Shown here: piece by piece, positions 34,732 to 43,327 of the stretch
Numbering within the stretch: position 1 is the first letter of the stretch
Layout of the letters: every line of letters starts with the position of its first letter
Notes under the pieces: generated by a model
The model's input: only the letters and a program-made list of their open reading frames with translations
The model's database searches: none
Told to the model about the DNA's origin: nothing
From: Methanosarcina sp.
GTDB taxonomy: Archaea > Halobacteriota > Methanosarcinia > Methanosarcinales > Methanosarcinaceae
NCBI RefSeq assembly: GCF_028693135.1
Contig: NZ_JAQUVZ010000015.1
Span: 1 to 64,000, forward strand
Direction: 5' to 3'
DNA length: 64,000 nucleotides
Translations under genes and position numbers: made by a program

Positions 34732-36450
34732 ATGTCGGAAATCCTGATTAAAAACGCCAGCGTCTGTGATCCTGCGCAGGGTATTAACTGCGAGACTATG
34801 GACATCTGCATAAGAGACGGCAAGATAGTAGACAGCGTCTCTGAAAACGCGAAGGTTATCGATGCAGAAGGCAAGCTTACCATGGCCGGGGGCTTTGACG
34901 GGCATACCCACAGCGCCGGAAAAATTAACGTAGGCCGCTTCATCAATCCAAATGATGCAAGGAAAAACCTCGTACCCGGACTTTCGGGCCAGGTTGCACG
35001 CACAGAAAAGACGAGAGCGCAGGTAGGGTACAACACTCCCAATACTTACGCAATCGGGTACAGGTATGCAAAACTCGGGTACACAACTATCTGTGAGGCT
35101 GCAATTCCTCTGCTTGCTGCAAGGCACACCCATGAGGAATTTAAGGAAATACCCATCCTTGACAAAATGGGCCTCTCCCTCTTCGGAAGCAACTGGCAGG
35201 TTATGGAATACATCAGGGACAAAGAACCTGAAAAACTCGCAGCTTATATTGCATGGGGCCTGAAAGCCTCAAGAGGATATGGAGTAAAGATCGTAAACCC
35301 GGGCGGTGGGGAAGCCTGGGGCTGGGGCAAGAACGTGAGCGGACTCTATGACCCCGTCCCGAACTTTGATGTAACCCCTGCAGAGATCCTCATGGGGCTT
35401 GCAGAAGCTAATGAGCGCCTGCAGCTCCCTCACTCCGTACATGTGCACTGCAACAACCTGGGAAAGCCTGGTAACTATGCAACCACCATAGAGACCATGA
35501 AGCTTTTTGAAAAGGTAAAGCCAAGCAGGGACAGGCAGTCTCTTCACGTTACTCACGTGCAGTTCAACGCCTATGCAGGCACTTCCTGGAGGGACTTTGA
35601 GACAGGAGCCCCAATGGTTTCAGATTACATTAACGGGGCAAACCATCTGACTTTCGACCTTGGACAGGTCATCTTTGGCCCTGCAGTGACCATGACTGCA
35701 GACGGACCGGTAGAATACGCAAACTCAAGGATGCTGCACGAGAAGTGGAGCAACCAGGACATCGAACTTGAAGATGCTTCCGGGGTTGTGCCCCTGTTCT
35801 ATTCCCCCAAGAGCTTCGTAAATGCAGTCCAGTGGGCAATCGGGCTTGAGCTTGCTCTGCTCGTAAAAGACCCCTGGAAAATCATGTTCACAACCGACAG
35901 CCCTAACGGCGGCTCTTTCGTGAACTATCCTGAAGCCTTTACCTACCTGATGAGTGCAAAAAGGAGAGAAGAGGTCATCTCAGGCTTTTCCAAGATGGCT
36001 CTTGACAGAATGGTGCTGCCCGGAATTGACAGAGAACTGGACTTCTACGAGCTTGCTGTCATGACCCGGAGTGCCCAGTCAAAGATATACAGCAGACCGG
36101 AGAAAGGAAACCTGAAAGCAGGATCAGATGCAGATATTGCAATTTATGACATCCTCCCAGGCCAGATTGACCCGGCTACTGAGTACCAAAAAGTAAAGAA
36201 AGCTTTCTCAGGTGCCGCGTATACCCTCAAAGACGGAGTTGTCGTTGTAAAAGACGGAGAAATCGAAGCCACTCCTAAAGGCAGGATCTACTGGGTGAAT
36301 GCAAAGGTCCCCGAAAACATAGACAGCCCCATGCAGAAAGATCTGGACCTCAAGTTTAAGAAGTACTACACGGTGAGCAAATCCAACTATATGGTTGAGG
36401 ATATGTACCTCGAGAACCCTGTTGAAATCGGCACAGAAGGGGTGTTCTAA
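34732..36450 (+). CDS. fwdA: Formylmethanofuran dehydrogenase subunit A (amidohydrolase)
   Basis: About 572 residues from ATG 34732, with GAGGTG overlapping the fwdB end. An amidohydrolase fold: G-G-F-D-G-H-T-H-S-A-G near residue 60 gives the HxH metal ligands, a Lys region G-V-K-I-V-N-P-G-G near 186, H-V-H-C-N-N near 239, and the catalytic Asp in F-T-T-D-S-P-N-G near 388. In the known complex structure FwdA condenses formate, delivered by a tunnel from FwdB, with methanofuran. The stop codon directly precedes the fwdC start. Confidence 0.95.
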   Translation: MSEILIKNASVCDPAQGINCETMDICIRDGKIVDSVSENAKVIDAEGKLTMAGGFDGHTHSAGKINVGRFINPNDARKNLVPGLSGQVARTEKTRAQVGYNTPNTYAIGYRYAKLGYTTICEAAIPLLAARHTHEEFKEIPILDKMGLSLFGSNWQVMEYIRDKEPEKLAAYIAWGLKASRGYGVKIVNPGGGEAWGWGKNVSGLYDPVPNFDVTPAEILMGLAEANERLQLPHSVHVHCNNLGKPGNYATTIETMKLFEKVKPSRDRQSLHVTHVQFNAYAGTSWRDFETGAPMVSDYINGANHLTFDLGQVIFGPAVTMTADGPVEYANSRMLHEKWSNQDIELEDASGVVPLFYSPKSFVNAVQWAIGLELALLVKDPWKIMFTTDSPNGGSFVNYPEAFTYLMSAKRREEVISGFSKMALDRMVLPGIDRELDFYELAVMTRSAQSKIYSRPEKGNLKAGSDADIAIYDILPGQIDPATEYQKVKKAFSGAAYTLKDGVVVVKDGEIEATPKGRIYWVNAKVPENIDSPMQKDLDLKFKKYYTVSKSNYMVEDMYLENPVEIGTEGVF

Positions 36451-37209
36451 ATGCAGGTTGTAAAACTTTCCCTCAAAAAAGCAAATAAAATCCCCATTGA
36501 AGCCGATAATGTAAACCCTGACAACTTTGCAGGCAAGACCGCAGAAGAGATAAAGGCGATTTCGGTCTGGCACGGAAACGGACAGTTCCCCCTCGGGGAC
36601 CTCTTCAATGTAGAGGTCGAAGGCAGCGACTCCGTGGAAAACACAATGATTGTTTTCGAAGGCGATGTCTCCAGGGTAAAACGCATCGGGCAAAACATGA
36701 GCGCCGGAGAGATCGAGATCAACGGCAACGTGGATATGCACTGCGGCTTTGGTATGAAGGGTGGAAAGGTTGTAATCAACGGCGATGCTGACAGCTGGCT
36801 CGGCTGCGAGATGACAGGTGGAGAAATTATTCTCAACGGAAACGCTTCCTATTATGTAGGTTCAGGTTACCGCGGAGAGGCCTGCGGCATGCGCGGAGGA
36901 AAGATTACCATCAATGGCAATACAAAGGACTACCTCGGAGAACACATGTGCGGAGGAGAGATCCTCGTAAAAGGCAATGTAGGGCTCCTTCCCGCAATCT
37001 CAAACAACGGCGGAAAAGTAGTCATTGAAGGCAACGCAACCATGCCTGCAAGCGAAATGAAGAACGGTACGGTCATCATCAAAGGTGAGGTATCCGATCT
37101 GCTCCCCTCCTACAAAGAAGAAGGGACGGAAGAAGTAGAAGGCGTTACATACCGCAAGTTCGTAGGCGATGTTAACGTCGGCGGAAAAGGCGTTTTGCTT
37201 ATAAAGTGA
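36451..37209 (+). CDS. fwdC: Formylmethanofuran dehydrogenase subunit C
   Basis: 252 residues, mostly a right-handed beta-helix made of G-x-x-x-G repeats (G-E-I-E-I-N-G-N, G-K-V-V-I-N-G-D, G-E-I-I-L-N-G-N and so on), like the C-terminal domain of glutamate synthase. It is a structural subunit that joins FwdA and FwdB. It starts immediately after the fwdA stop. The polyferredoxin-type subunits E, F and G are not in this operon and must be encoded elsewhere. Confidence 0.95.
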   Translation: MQVVKLSLKKANKIPIEADNVNPDNFAGKTAEEIKAISVWHGNGQFPLGDLFNVEVEGSDSVENTMIVFEGDVSRVKRIGQNMSAGEIEINGNVDMHCGFGMKGGKVVINGDADSWLGCEMTGGEIILNGNASYYVGSGYRGEACGMRGGKITINGNTKDYLGEHMCGGEILVKGNVGLLPAISNNGGKVVIEGNATMPASEMKNGTVIIKGEVSDLLPSYKEEGTEEVEGVTYRKFVGDVNVGGKGVLLIK

Positions 37210-37230
37210 ACGATTTGAAGTACTTGAAGT

Positions 37231-37267
37231 GAACTACCCATCAGTGAAGTAACGGGCTTCCTGCTTC
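37231..37267. mobile_element. Solo IS200/IS605-type (IS1341-like) element end
   Basis: GAACTACCC ... ACGGGCTTCCTGCTTC is the familiar pattern of archaeal tnpB-type element ends. A second, more degenerate relative (CATCCCGCCACTAAAGTAAC then GGCATTCTGCCTTC) is at 37443-37483. No tnpA, tnpB or iscB is left nearby. Confidence 0.5.
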
Positions 37268-37810
37268 ATACCTCGAACTACCGTTCATAAGTCCACAGGC
37301 TCTACCCTCTGTTCCAGAGGTGAAGAAAGATCAAATTGGTTCTGGTTTCCCTGGCTTGGTTATCGCTTAGGAATTCAGTACATAGAATAGGACAGAATAG
37401 TATTTAGAGGTTAGCAGATAGCGAAAATATGGGACGTTGACGGCATTCATCCCGCCACTAAAGTAACAGGCATTCTGCCTTCGACTTTCGTAAATGTATG
37501 GCTGAAGTAAATGTATGGCGGATAAGAAATCGAAGTAAACAGACTCCGCAGAGTTTTTTCTTATCCGCTTTATTGCTTTTTTATACTCCCTGGTTAATTA
37601 GTTGGTATTATTCCGAAATGCCCTTTTGTTGCATCTCCTTTTCCTTATTTCCACGCGTTGCGCCACCCGAGTTTCGCTTCGGGATCTCAGGAAATCGGAG
37701 ATTTTCTGGGAGTTGCACTGCAAGTGCAACAGCACGAGGTCCTTTTCGCTGCGCTCAAGAGGACTACTTGATGGATTTTTAGCAGTGAACTTTGCTCAGG
37801 GGACTAAATT

Positions 37811-37860
37811 ATGGATGTTTATGGATATTTATGGATGTTTATGGATGTTTATGGATGTTA
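37811..37860 (+). repeat. Tandem repeat, five units of ATGGATGTTT
   Basis: Five consecutive 10-bp units with single-base differences in units 2 and 5. Unit length is not a multiple of three, so it is not a coding repeat. Confidence 0.8.
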
Positions 37861-37900
37861 ATACTGAACTGCGCTCAAGAGGACGAAATTAGATATTTCT

Positions 37901-37970
37901 GACCCGTGCAACCTTATTCGCTGTACCGTGTCGTTTTTGTCACGCTCGACGCAGGAGAGCGGCTTTCAGA
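37901..37970 (+). repeat. Dispersed repeat, copy 2
   Basis: It shares a 27-bp identical core (37937-37963) and a diverged left flank with 10938-11006, next to the IscB element. Confidence 0.6.
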
Positions 37971-38489
37971 TAAAAAAAGAAGAGAAGAGAAGAGAAGATA
38001 AAACAAAAAAGGAGAAGAAGATAGAAAAGAAGGAAACTTGAAAGTTAAATTGCTGATGATGTCCTTGAGTTAGAAAGAGAGCACAACAGGTCAAAGCGAC
38101 AGAAATTTCAGTCTCATTTCTCGTTCAAATCTTCGGTCTGATTTCTATTTAAAATCTGTATTGTTTTCTGCTTTTTTTGCAGAGCCGCCAGACAGGCTGG
38201 CGGAGGCGCTTATATCTATATGTGAATTAAAATAAGGTTTCTGGGGTTAGGGAAAATATTCTTAGGACAGGGGAGAAGGTTCAGATTTCTGTTTCTCCTG
38301 GTAGCAGGAGGAATTCGTCGGTTACTATTTTGCGTTGCAGGCCAGACAGGTTCAGCCCTTCAAGGAGTAGAACAGAAAAACAAAAGATTTCATCTTTGAA
38401 GATTCAAAATATCAACCGATAAATCCGGAACCGCCAACTTTATGAAAAAAAGGAAAAAAGCTGAAAGGTGTCAGCTCTACTGAAAGAAA

Positions 38490-39071
38490 TCAGTATCCTG
38501 TTGCTTCTGCAAGCTGCCTTATAGGAGCTTCTTCAGCAGTATTTCCGAAAACTACTATCACATAGTTTTCATTGCTCCAGATATAGGAGTATCTGGAAAC
38601 GGTTTTTCCTCCGGCTGTAATGTACTCGGTAATTTTCACAGCGGAGTGTCCGTTAAAGGACTCATCCGTAAAACGGGAGCCACTGTTTAGTGGGGGGAAA
38701 GAAGACTTGTATGCAGTGATGAAATTATTTGCAGCTTCCTTATCTTCAAGCCCGATCACATCTATGTGATATTCAGTTTTGTTAGAGTCTTTGTAGATCC
38801 CTTCGGATCCTTCAAGGATCCCTGAGACATTTTCAGCTTTATAACCACTTTTAATCTCATCTGTGGAAAGAGGAATGGTATCAATGTACTCAAAGCCTGC
38901 TGGAAGGGTTTCAAGCGTGCTTATTCCAGCTACATCTTCATCAGAAATTGCGTTTGTTTCCGGATTGCCCGAATCTGTCCCGTTAACTGCAGGGGTGTTG
39001 TTATCCACGCAGCCTGAAAACGCGATCATCAAAACCGCAAACACAGATATTAAAGCTATACTTTTTTTCAT
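38490..39071 (-). CDS. Predicted lipoprotein of unknown function
   Basis: 193 residues. Signal peptide with lipobox A-F-S-G-C (Cys ~21), a Thr/Asn/Gly-rich linker, then a ~140-residue globular domain with Y-H-I-D-V-I-G-L-E-D-K-E-A-A and Y-S-Y-I-W-S-N-E-N-Y-V-I-V-V-F-G-N, a pattern suggesting an alternating beta fold. It would be anchored outside the cell. No family is recognised. It follows the S-layer gene in the same direction, 174 bp after a good terminator, so it is probably transcribed separately. Confidence 0.8.
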   Translation of the reverse strand: MKKSIALISVFAVLMIAFSGCVDNNTPAVNGTDSGNPETNAISDEDVAGISTLETLPAGFEYIDTIPLSTDEIKSGYKAENVSGILEGSEGIYKDSNKTEYHIDVIGLEDKEAANNFITAYKSSFPPLNSGSRFTDESFNGHSAVKITEYITAGGKTVSRYSYIWSNENYVIVVFGNTAEEAPIRQLAEATGY

Positions 39072-39213
39072 AAAATTTCACCTTGATCTGTAAAACCCTG
39101 AAAAACATGGTTTAAAGAATCAGGATTTCAGAATTAAAAGGAATCGTCAGAACTAGGAAATCTGCAAATAAAAAGTTATCTGCAAAAAAAAACCAAAAAA
39201 GAATTGAAAGAGA

Positions 39214-39234
39214 GAAGGGTTAAGAAAACCCTTC
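39214..39234 (-). terminator. Terminator of the S-layer gene
   Basis: A perfect GAAGGGTT / AACCCTTC stem with a 5-nt loop lies 12 bp after the stop codon; on the minus strand a pyrimidine-rich tract with TTTTTT follows. Confidence 0.7.
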
Positions 39235-39245
39235 ACTCAGAAAAT

Positions 39246-41267
39246 TTAGTTGTTTCTCCTGACGAGGTATACAACTGCAAGGAGACCGACAAGGCCAAGG
39301 ACAACTCCGAATCCAGGAGTGTCTGCTGGTGCTTCTTCGGTTGTTGTTTCGCCGGTATCATTTGTACCTTCGGTTGCAGTAACTTCGCCTTCGGCTGGAG
39401 TTACTCCTTCGGCTGGGGTTGTTGCCTCAGTCATATTATCATCTGAAGGAGTCTCGGTCCCGGTTGGAGTTTCTGTTACAACTACGCCTTCGTCTCCGAT
39501 GGTCTTCTCAACGTATGGGTAGTACCTGAGAGCGCTAGAAGCGGTGTCAGCGATCTTGAAGTACATGCCCTCGCCGATTTCTTCATCGGAGTCTCTGGTC
39601 AGAGTGAATGTGTTGTCATTGGTGATAGAAAGGGTGTCACCGTTGATGTTCACATTGTTGAGTTCTCCGAATTCGTCGTCAGACTCGATGGTCATTGCGT
39701 TTGCGTAGTCAATGAGCCAGAGACCTTCGATCTGGGCAATACTGTCGACTGCGCCCTGGAAGACCTGGTTGACATGGACTCTGAGGACAACGACATTGTC
39801 TTCGCCCTGGATATCATCAAGTTCGACTTCCCAGGTGTTGGTGCCAGTGTCGACCGAGATGATTTCATCATCTACGAATTCCCCGTCCTTGGTTAATTCG
39901 AGCCAGACTTTCTTCCCGTCAACATCGACCTGCTTGGCTTCAATAGAGTAGCCTTCGCCGAGGTCAAGGAGTTCGCCGGTTCTGATGGTGTATTTGTCGT
40001 CGCTGTCAAGGATGAGCTTTGCAAGCTTGTCAGCTTTGTCAGCGTTGAGTGGGATGTATTCTTCTGCAAAGAAGCCGATAACAGGGTACTGATCCCAGCC
40101 TTCGGATGGCGCAGAATACTCGTAGTCAACGTTCTCGATGGTGGTCGCATACTCGAGACCGTTTTCACCAATCACGTTTCCGTTAACATTAGAGACTTTG
40201 AGGGTTTCTGTGGCGACGTCGTCATTGAGGTCATAGTAGAAACCTGCAAAGTTGGTTGCATTCCAGGTGAAGTCATCTGTTCCAGATGCGACCTGTCCTC
40301 TGATTTCATAGGTGCCGGGCTCTGTGATTTCCTTCATGACATAGAACCTGAGCTGGTTGGAGCTGGTGTCAGCGGTCTTGAAGTACATTCCCTTAGCGAT
40401 TAAGTCTGAATCATCCCTGTTCAGGGTAAAGGTGTCTGCATTGGTGATGGTAAGTGTGTCACCATTGATGGAAACGTCATCGAGGTTATCGAATTCATCG
40501 TCAGACTCAATGGTCATTGCGTTTGCATAGTCAATGAGCCAGACACCTTCGATCTGGGCAATACTGTCGACTGCGCCCTGGAAGACCTGGTTTACATGGA
40601 CTCTGAGGACAATGACATTGTCTTCGCCCTGGATGTCATCAAGTTCGACTTCCCAGGTGTTGTCTACAGCGTTAGCAGATGTAACTGAGATGATTTCGTC
40701 GTCTACAAATTCTCCGTCCTTGGTTAATTCGAGCCAGACTTTTGCACCGTCAACATCGACCTGCTTGGCTTCGATAGAGTAGCCTTCGCCGAGGTCAAGG
40801 AGTTCGCCGGTTCTGATGGTGTACTTGTCATCGCTGTCAAGTACAAGCTTTGCAAGCTTGTCAGCTTTGTCGGGGTTGAGTGGGATGTACTTGTCTGCAA
40901 AGAAACCGAGGAGGCTGTAGTTGCTCCATCCAGCAGCTGCATTTTCATACGTGTATTTAACAGGCTGAATGGTTGTCTTATAGACAATACCGCCTTCTCC
41001 AATGACATTGCCAGTAGTGTCGGCTTTGTCTACAATGGAAAGGGTTTCGGTTGTCACGTCATCGTCAATGTCATAGTAGAATGCTGCAAACTGAGTTGCA
41101 TCTACTGTAAGGGTAGTACCGTCACCATATGTATCAATAATGGTGTCGATATTAGAGCCATTCCACACTGGACCACGGATCTCAATTACGTCTGCTGCAC
41201 TTGCGGCGGATGCAAATACAGTGAGAAGCATGAGAGCAGCCAGTGATAATGCTGCAAATCTCTTCAT
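39246..41267 (-). CDS. Major S-layer protein with duplicated domain
   Basis: 673 residues. Signal peptide M-K-R-F-A-A-L-S-L-A-A-L to A-S-A-A-D, then two homologous ~280-residue S-layer duplication domains (DUF1608/TIGR01567 type), each opening with E-I-R-G and containing Y-I-P-L-N and G-E-L-L-D-L-G-E-G-Y-S-I-E-A-K-Q-V-D; many stretches are identical between the copies. An acidic Thr/Glu linker (~595-645) leads to T-P-G-F-G-V-V-L-G-L-V-G-L and a basic tail, a PGF-CTERM sorting signal for archaeosortase. It forms the crystalline cell envelope and closely resembles MA0829, the S-layer protein of M. acetivorans. GGAGG precedes the ATG, a TATA-like element (41438-41445) predicts a leader of ~145 nt, and codon use is strongly biased, consistent with high expression. 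Confidence 0.95.
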   Translation of the reverse strand: MKRFAALSLAALMLLTVFASAASAADVIEIRGPVWNGSNIDTIIDTYGDGTTLTVDATQFAAFYYDIDDDVTTETLSIVDKADTTGNVIGEGGIVYKTTIQPVKYTYENAAAGWSNYSLLGFFADKYIPLNPDKADKLAKLVLDSDDKYTIRTGELLDLGEGYSIEAKQVDVDGAKVWLELTKDGEFVDDEIISVTSANAVDNTWEVELDDIQGEDNVIVLRVHVNQVFQGAVDSIAQIEGVWLIDYANAMTIESDDEFDNLDDVSINGDTLTITNADTFTLNRDDSDLIAKGMYFKTADTSSNQLRFYVMKEITEPGTYEIRGQVASGTDDFTWNATNFAGFYYDLNDDVATETLKVSNVNGNVIGENGLEYATTIENVDYEYSAPSEGWDQYPVIGFFAEEYIPLNADKADKLAKLILDSDDKYTIRTGELLDLGEGYSIEAKQVDVDGKKVWLELTKDGEFVDDEIISVDTGTNTWEVELDDIQGEDNVVVLRVHVNQVFQGAVDSIAQIEGLWLIDYANAMTIESDDEFGELNNVNINGDTLSITNDNTFTLTRDSDEEIGEGMYFKIADTASSALRYYPYVEKTIGDEGVVVTETPTGTETPSDDNMTEATTPAEGVTPAEGEVTATEGTNDTGETTTEEAPADTPGFGVVLGLVGLLAVVYLVRRNN

Positions 41268-42297
41268 ATTATTGTTTCCTCCATGTTTGTTAAGATATAT
41301 CGTATGTAAGAAGAAGTGTCGGGATCAAACACTTAAAGGGTTTCACCATTCTTCACCAAATCAGACGTAGTTATTTCGTCGATTGCCGAAGAGGACTTCA
41401 TTCCCTCCTTATCCCTCTAAATTGGATTACAAGTGTTCTATAAAATAATTGCATTATTAAATCTTTTGTGGTCTATTTCATGGGAATTAGAGAAGAAAAG
41501 CGCAAAACAACGATACAAATAACGGTAAATGTCGAAAGAACCCGAGCAGAATATTCGTCAGAGGTTAACAGAGAAGATGAATTAGAAATACTTATAATAT
41601 ACTATAGAAAAAAGGTAATGTGTTTAGAGAGATGTGACTAAATAATTTTAAACAATACTAATTTTAAAAACCCATTATGTAAACCCCCATTTATTCGATG
41701 TTGATCTATTTTGAAAACCTCTTAAATCAGGAAAAATGTTCGGTACTTCGTACATGCCACCCTTTTCTTAACAGCATAACCGGAGCAGAGCATAATTATT
41801 CCAACAATCGGAATACATTTTAGATAATACGTTGGCCGGCATCTTCCAGAAAGAAATTCTGCTTGAATACTCCACAATATAGCTGATTTAGACATGTACT
41901 CTGTTACTGAGCGCACCGGACGGCAGGATAAGTACCAGCTTAGAAATTAGTCAGGTAAAGCTGGCAAATTTAGATAATTCTGGGTTAAAAGGAAAATAAA
42001 CTTTTGAAACAATTCAGTTATTTATCACACCGACTTTTATTATTTTTATAACAATAAAAGTAAAACATTGTATATTTTACACGGTGTACAACATATTAAA
42101 CGGCATATTAGAAATTGACGATATAAGATAGGAAATATAAAATAAGTAGAATATATAACAGAAAAGAGTATAAAAAGAATCTAAAGAAAGTATTCCCTGA
42201 AGATAAGGCACTCAGATATAATACAGATACTATATAAGATCATATTTTATACCTGAACAATGCAACATAGGATTAAAAACAACATGGGGTATCAGCT
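41268..42297. promoter_or_regulatory. S-layer promoter and leader; intergenic region
   Basis: The minus-strand S-layer promoter is here: TTTTATAG at 41445-41438, then a long leader containing GAGGGATAAGGAGGG and the start-proximal GGAGG. The remaining ~800 bp to the next plus-strand gene are A/T-rich with no supported gene; TATA-like sequences near 42228-42250 (ACTATATAAGATC) may serve the downstream gene. Confidence 0.45.
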
Positions 42298-42873
42298 TTG
42301 GAATGCCAAGATATTATCCAGAATGTCCTCTGCAGGATTAAAGCCATCAAAGGCGTGGAAGATACATACATTTTGAATGAAGAAGATAAGGAAAAAATAT
42401 TTGCTCTCGAGAAAAAAGCCGAAGGTGCAGTCTTGATGGGCATGGGAGTCGGCGATAACCGGGGAATAAAAGAGGTTTTCAAACGCCAGGTAATCATAGC
42501 CTTTACAACCAATATGGACTACGTCTGGCCTGAAGGACCAAATGTAATTCTAATGCAGCATGGGGAAAAAGTAGGTGAGGATGTCTATGACCCCGAAAAA
42601 CTTGAAGAGTGTAAAAAGTGCAAGGATATGATGGTGATGGGAAATTTTGTAATTTACAGAAGTGCAGTGCCAAAGCCTCATATCGCAAAAAAAGAGCCGA
42701 TCACTGTTGTACTCCCCCCCCAGGGTTGTAAAGAAGTAGATTGTGTGAGCAACGTGGCTAATACCGTACTTGCGTCCCCTTCCACCCCTTCAGACGAGTA
42801 CATCAGATCTGTAATGGGCCTCGAGCCGCTGGTAGGGCAAGGGACTTTTATCATCGGATTCGACATCTGCTGA
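42298..42873 (+). CDS. Conserved-looking hypothetical Cys-containing protein
   Basis: 191 residues starting at TTG 42298 with GGGGT upstream; no in-frame ATG lies near. No signal peptide or membrane helix. Features are G-A-V-L-M-G-M-G-V-G-D-N near residue 42, a C-K-K-C pair near 102, and P-P-Q-G-C-K-E-V-D-C near 140, ending I-G-F-D-I-C. The paired cysteines could bind a metal or cluster. I do not recognise the family. It stands alone with long intergenic regions either side. Confidence 0.7.
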   Translation: MECQDIIQNVLCRIKAIKGVEDTYILNEEDKEKIFALEKKAEGAVLMGMGVGDNRGIKEVFKRQVIIAFTTNMDYVWPEGPNVILMQHGEKVGEDVYDPEKLEECKKCKDMMVMGNFVIYRSAVPKPHIAKKEPITVVLPPQGCKEVDCVSNVANTVLASPSTPSDEYIRSVMGLEPLVGQGTFIIGFDIC

Positions 42874-43327
42874 TCAACCGGGATCTGTAGATGGTCACAA
42901 AAGCAAATTAATGTCCGGAAAAACAATCAAGCACACTATACAGACATGCCGGAAAGATGGCTCATCCGTCATTATGCATGTACTATACTCAACGTTGTAT
43001 CTATAGATATTACTCAATGTCTTATCTATAGATATAATATAATACAATAACAAAAACAATACAACAGCTAAAATTGAGTGTGCTATACAATACAAAGGAA
43101 AATTCAACAAACGATCTATAGCATAAAGATCGAAAATTATCTTTTTTTAGAGAGATGCAGCAGCAGGTTTCAAATAAAGCAAATTTAGGAAGATTCAGAC
43201 TAACGAAAATTTAAAGAATCCGACTGAAGGGAATTCCATTACTTAGAAATCAGTCTCAAACCCCTTTTATCTGAAACTGCTGCCGAAATAAATAGCCGGG
43301 AATAAATGCCGGAAAGACGGAATAAAA
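42874..43327 (+). promoter_or_regulatory. Upstream region of elp3 with tandem palindromic repeat
   Basis: No gene is seen. Two adjacent 25-bp repeats (42986-43010 and 43011-43035) each contain the palindrome ATCTATAGAT; unit form is TACTCAAYGTYKTATCTATAGATAT. A partial third, GATCTATAG, is near 43111. They could be an operator or a promoter array. Confidence 0.45.

Larger units (their letters stand above)
37210..38489. other. Intergenic scar region rich in repeat and IS-end remnants
   Basis: No convincing gene in 1280 bp between converging fwdC and the lipoprotein gene. Contents are two IS1341-like ends (37231-37267, 37443-37483), a GTTGCACT-GCA-AGTGCAAC hairpin near 37712-37730, two copies of a GCGCTCAAGAGGAC motif (near 37751 and 37872), a 10-bp tandem repeat, a dispersed repeat copy, and a CCGCCAG...CTGGCGG hairpin near 38188-38206. 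The base composition is unlike the surroundings. Confidence 0.6.

Noticed and set aside
37498-37892. Two overlapping ~95-codon plus-strand frames
   Set aside because: They lie in repeat-rich scar DNA, and one runs into the 10-bp tandem repeat; composition is not coding-like.
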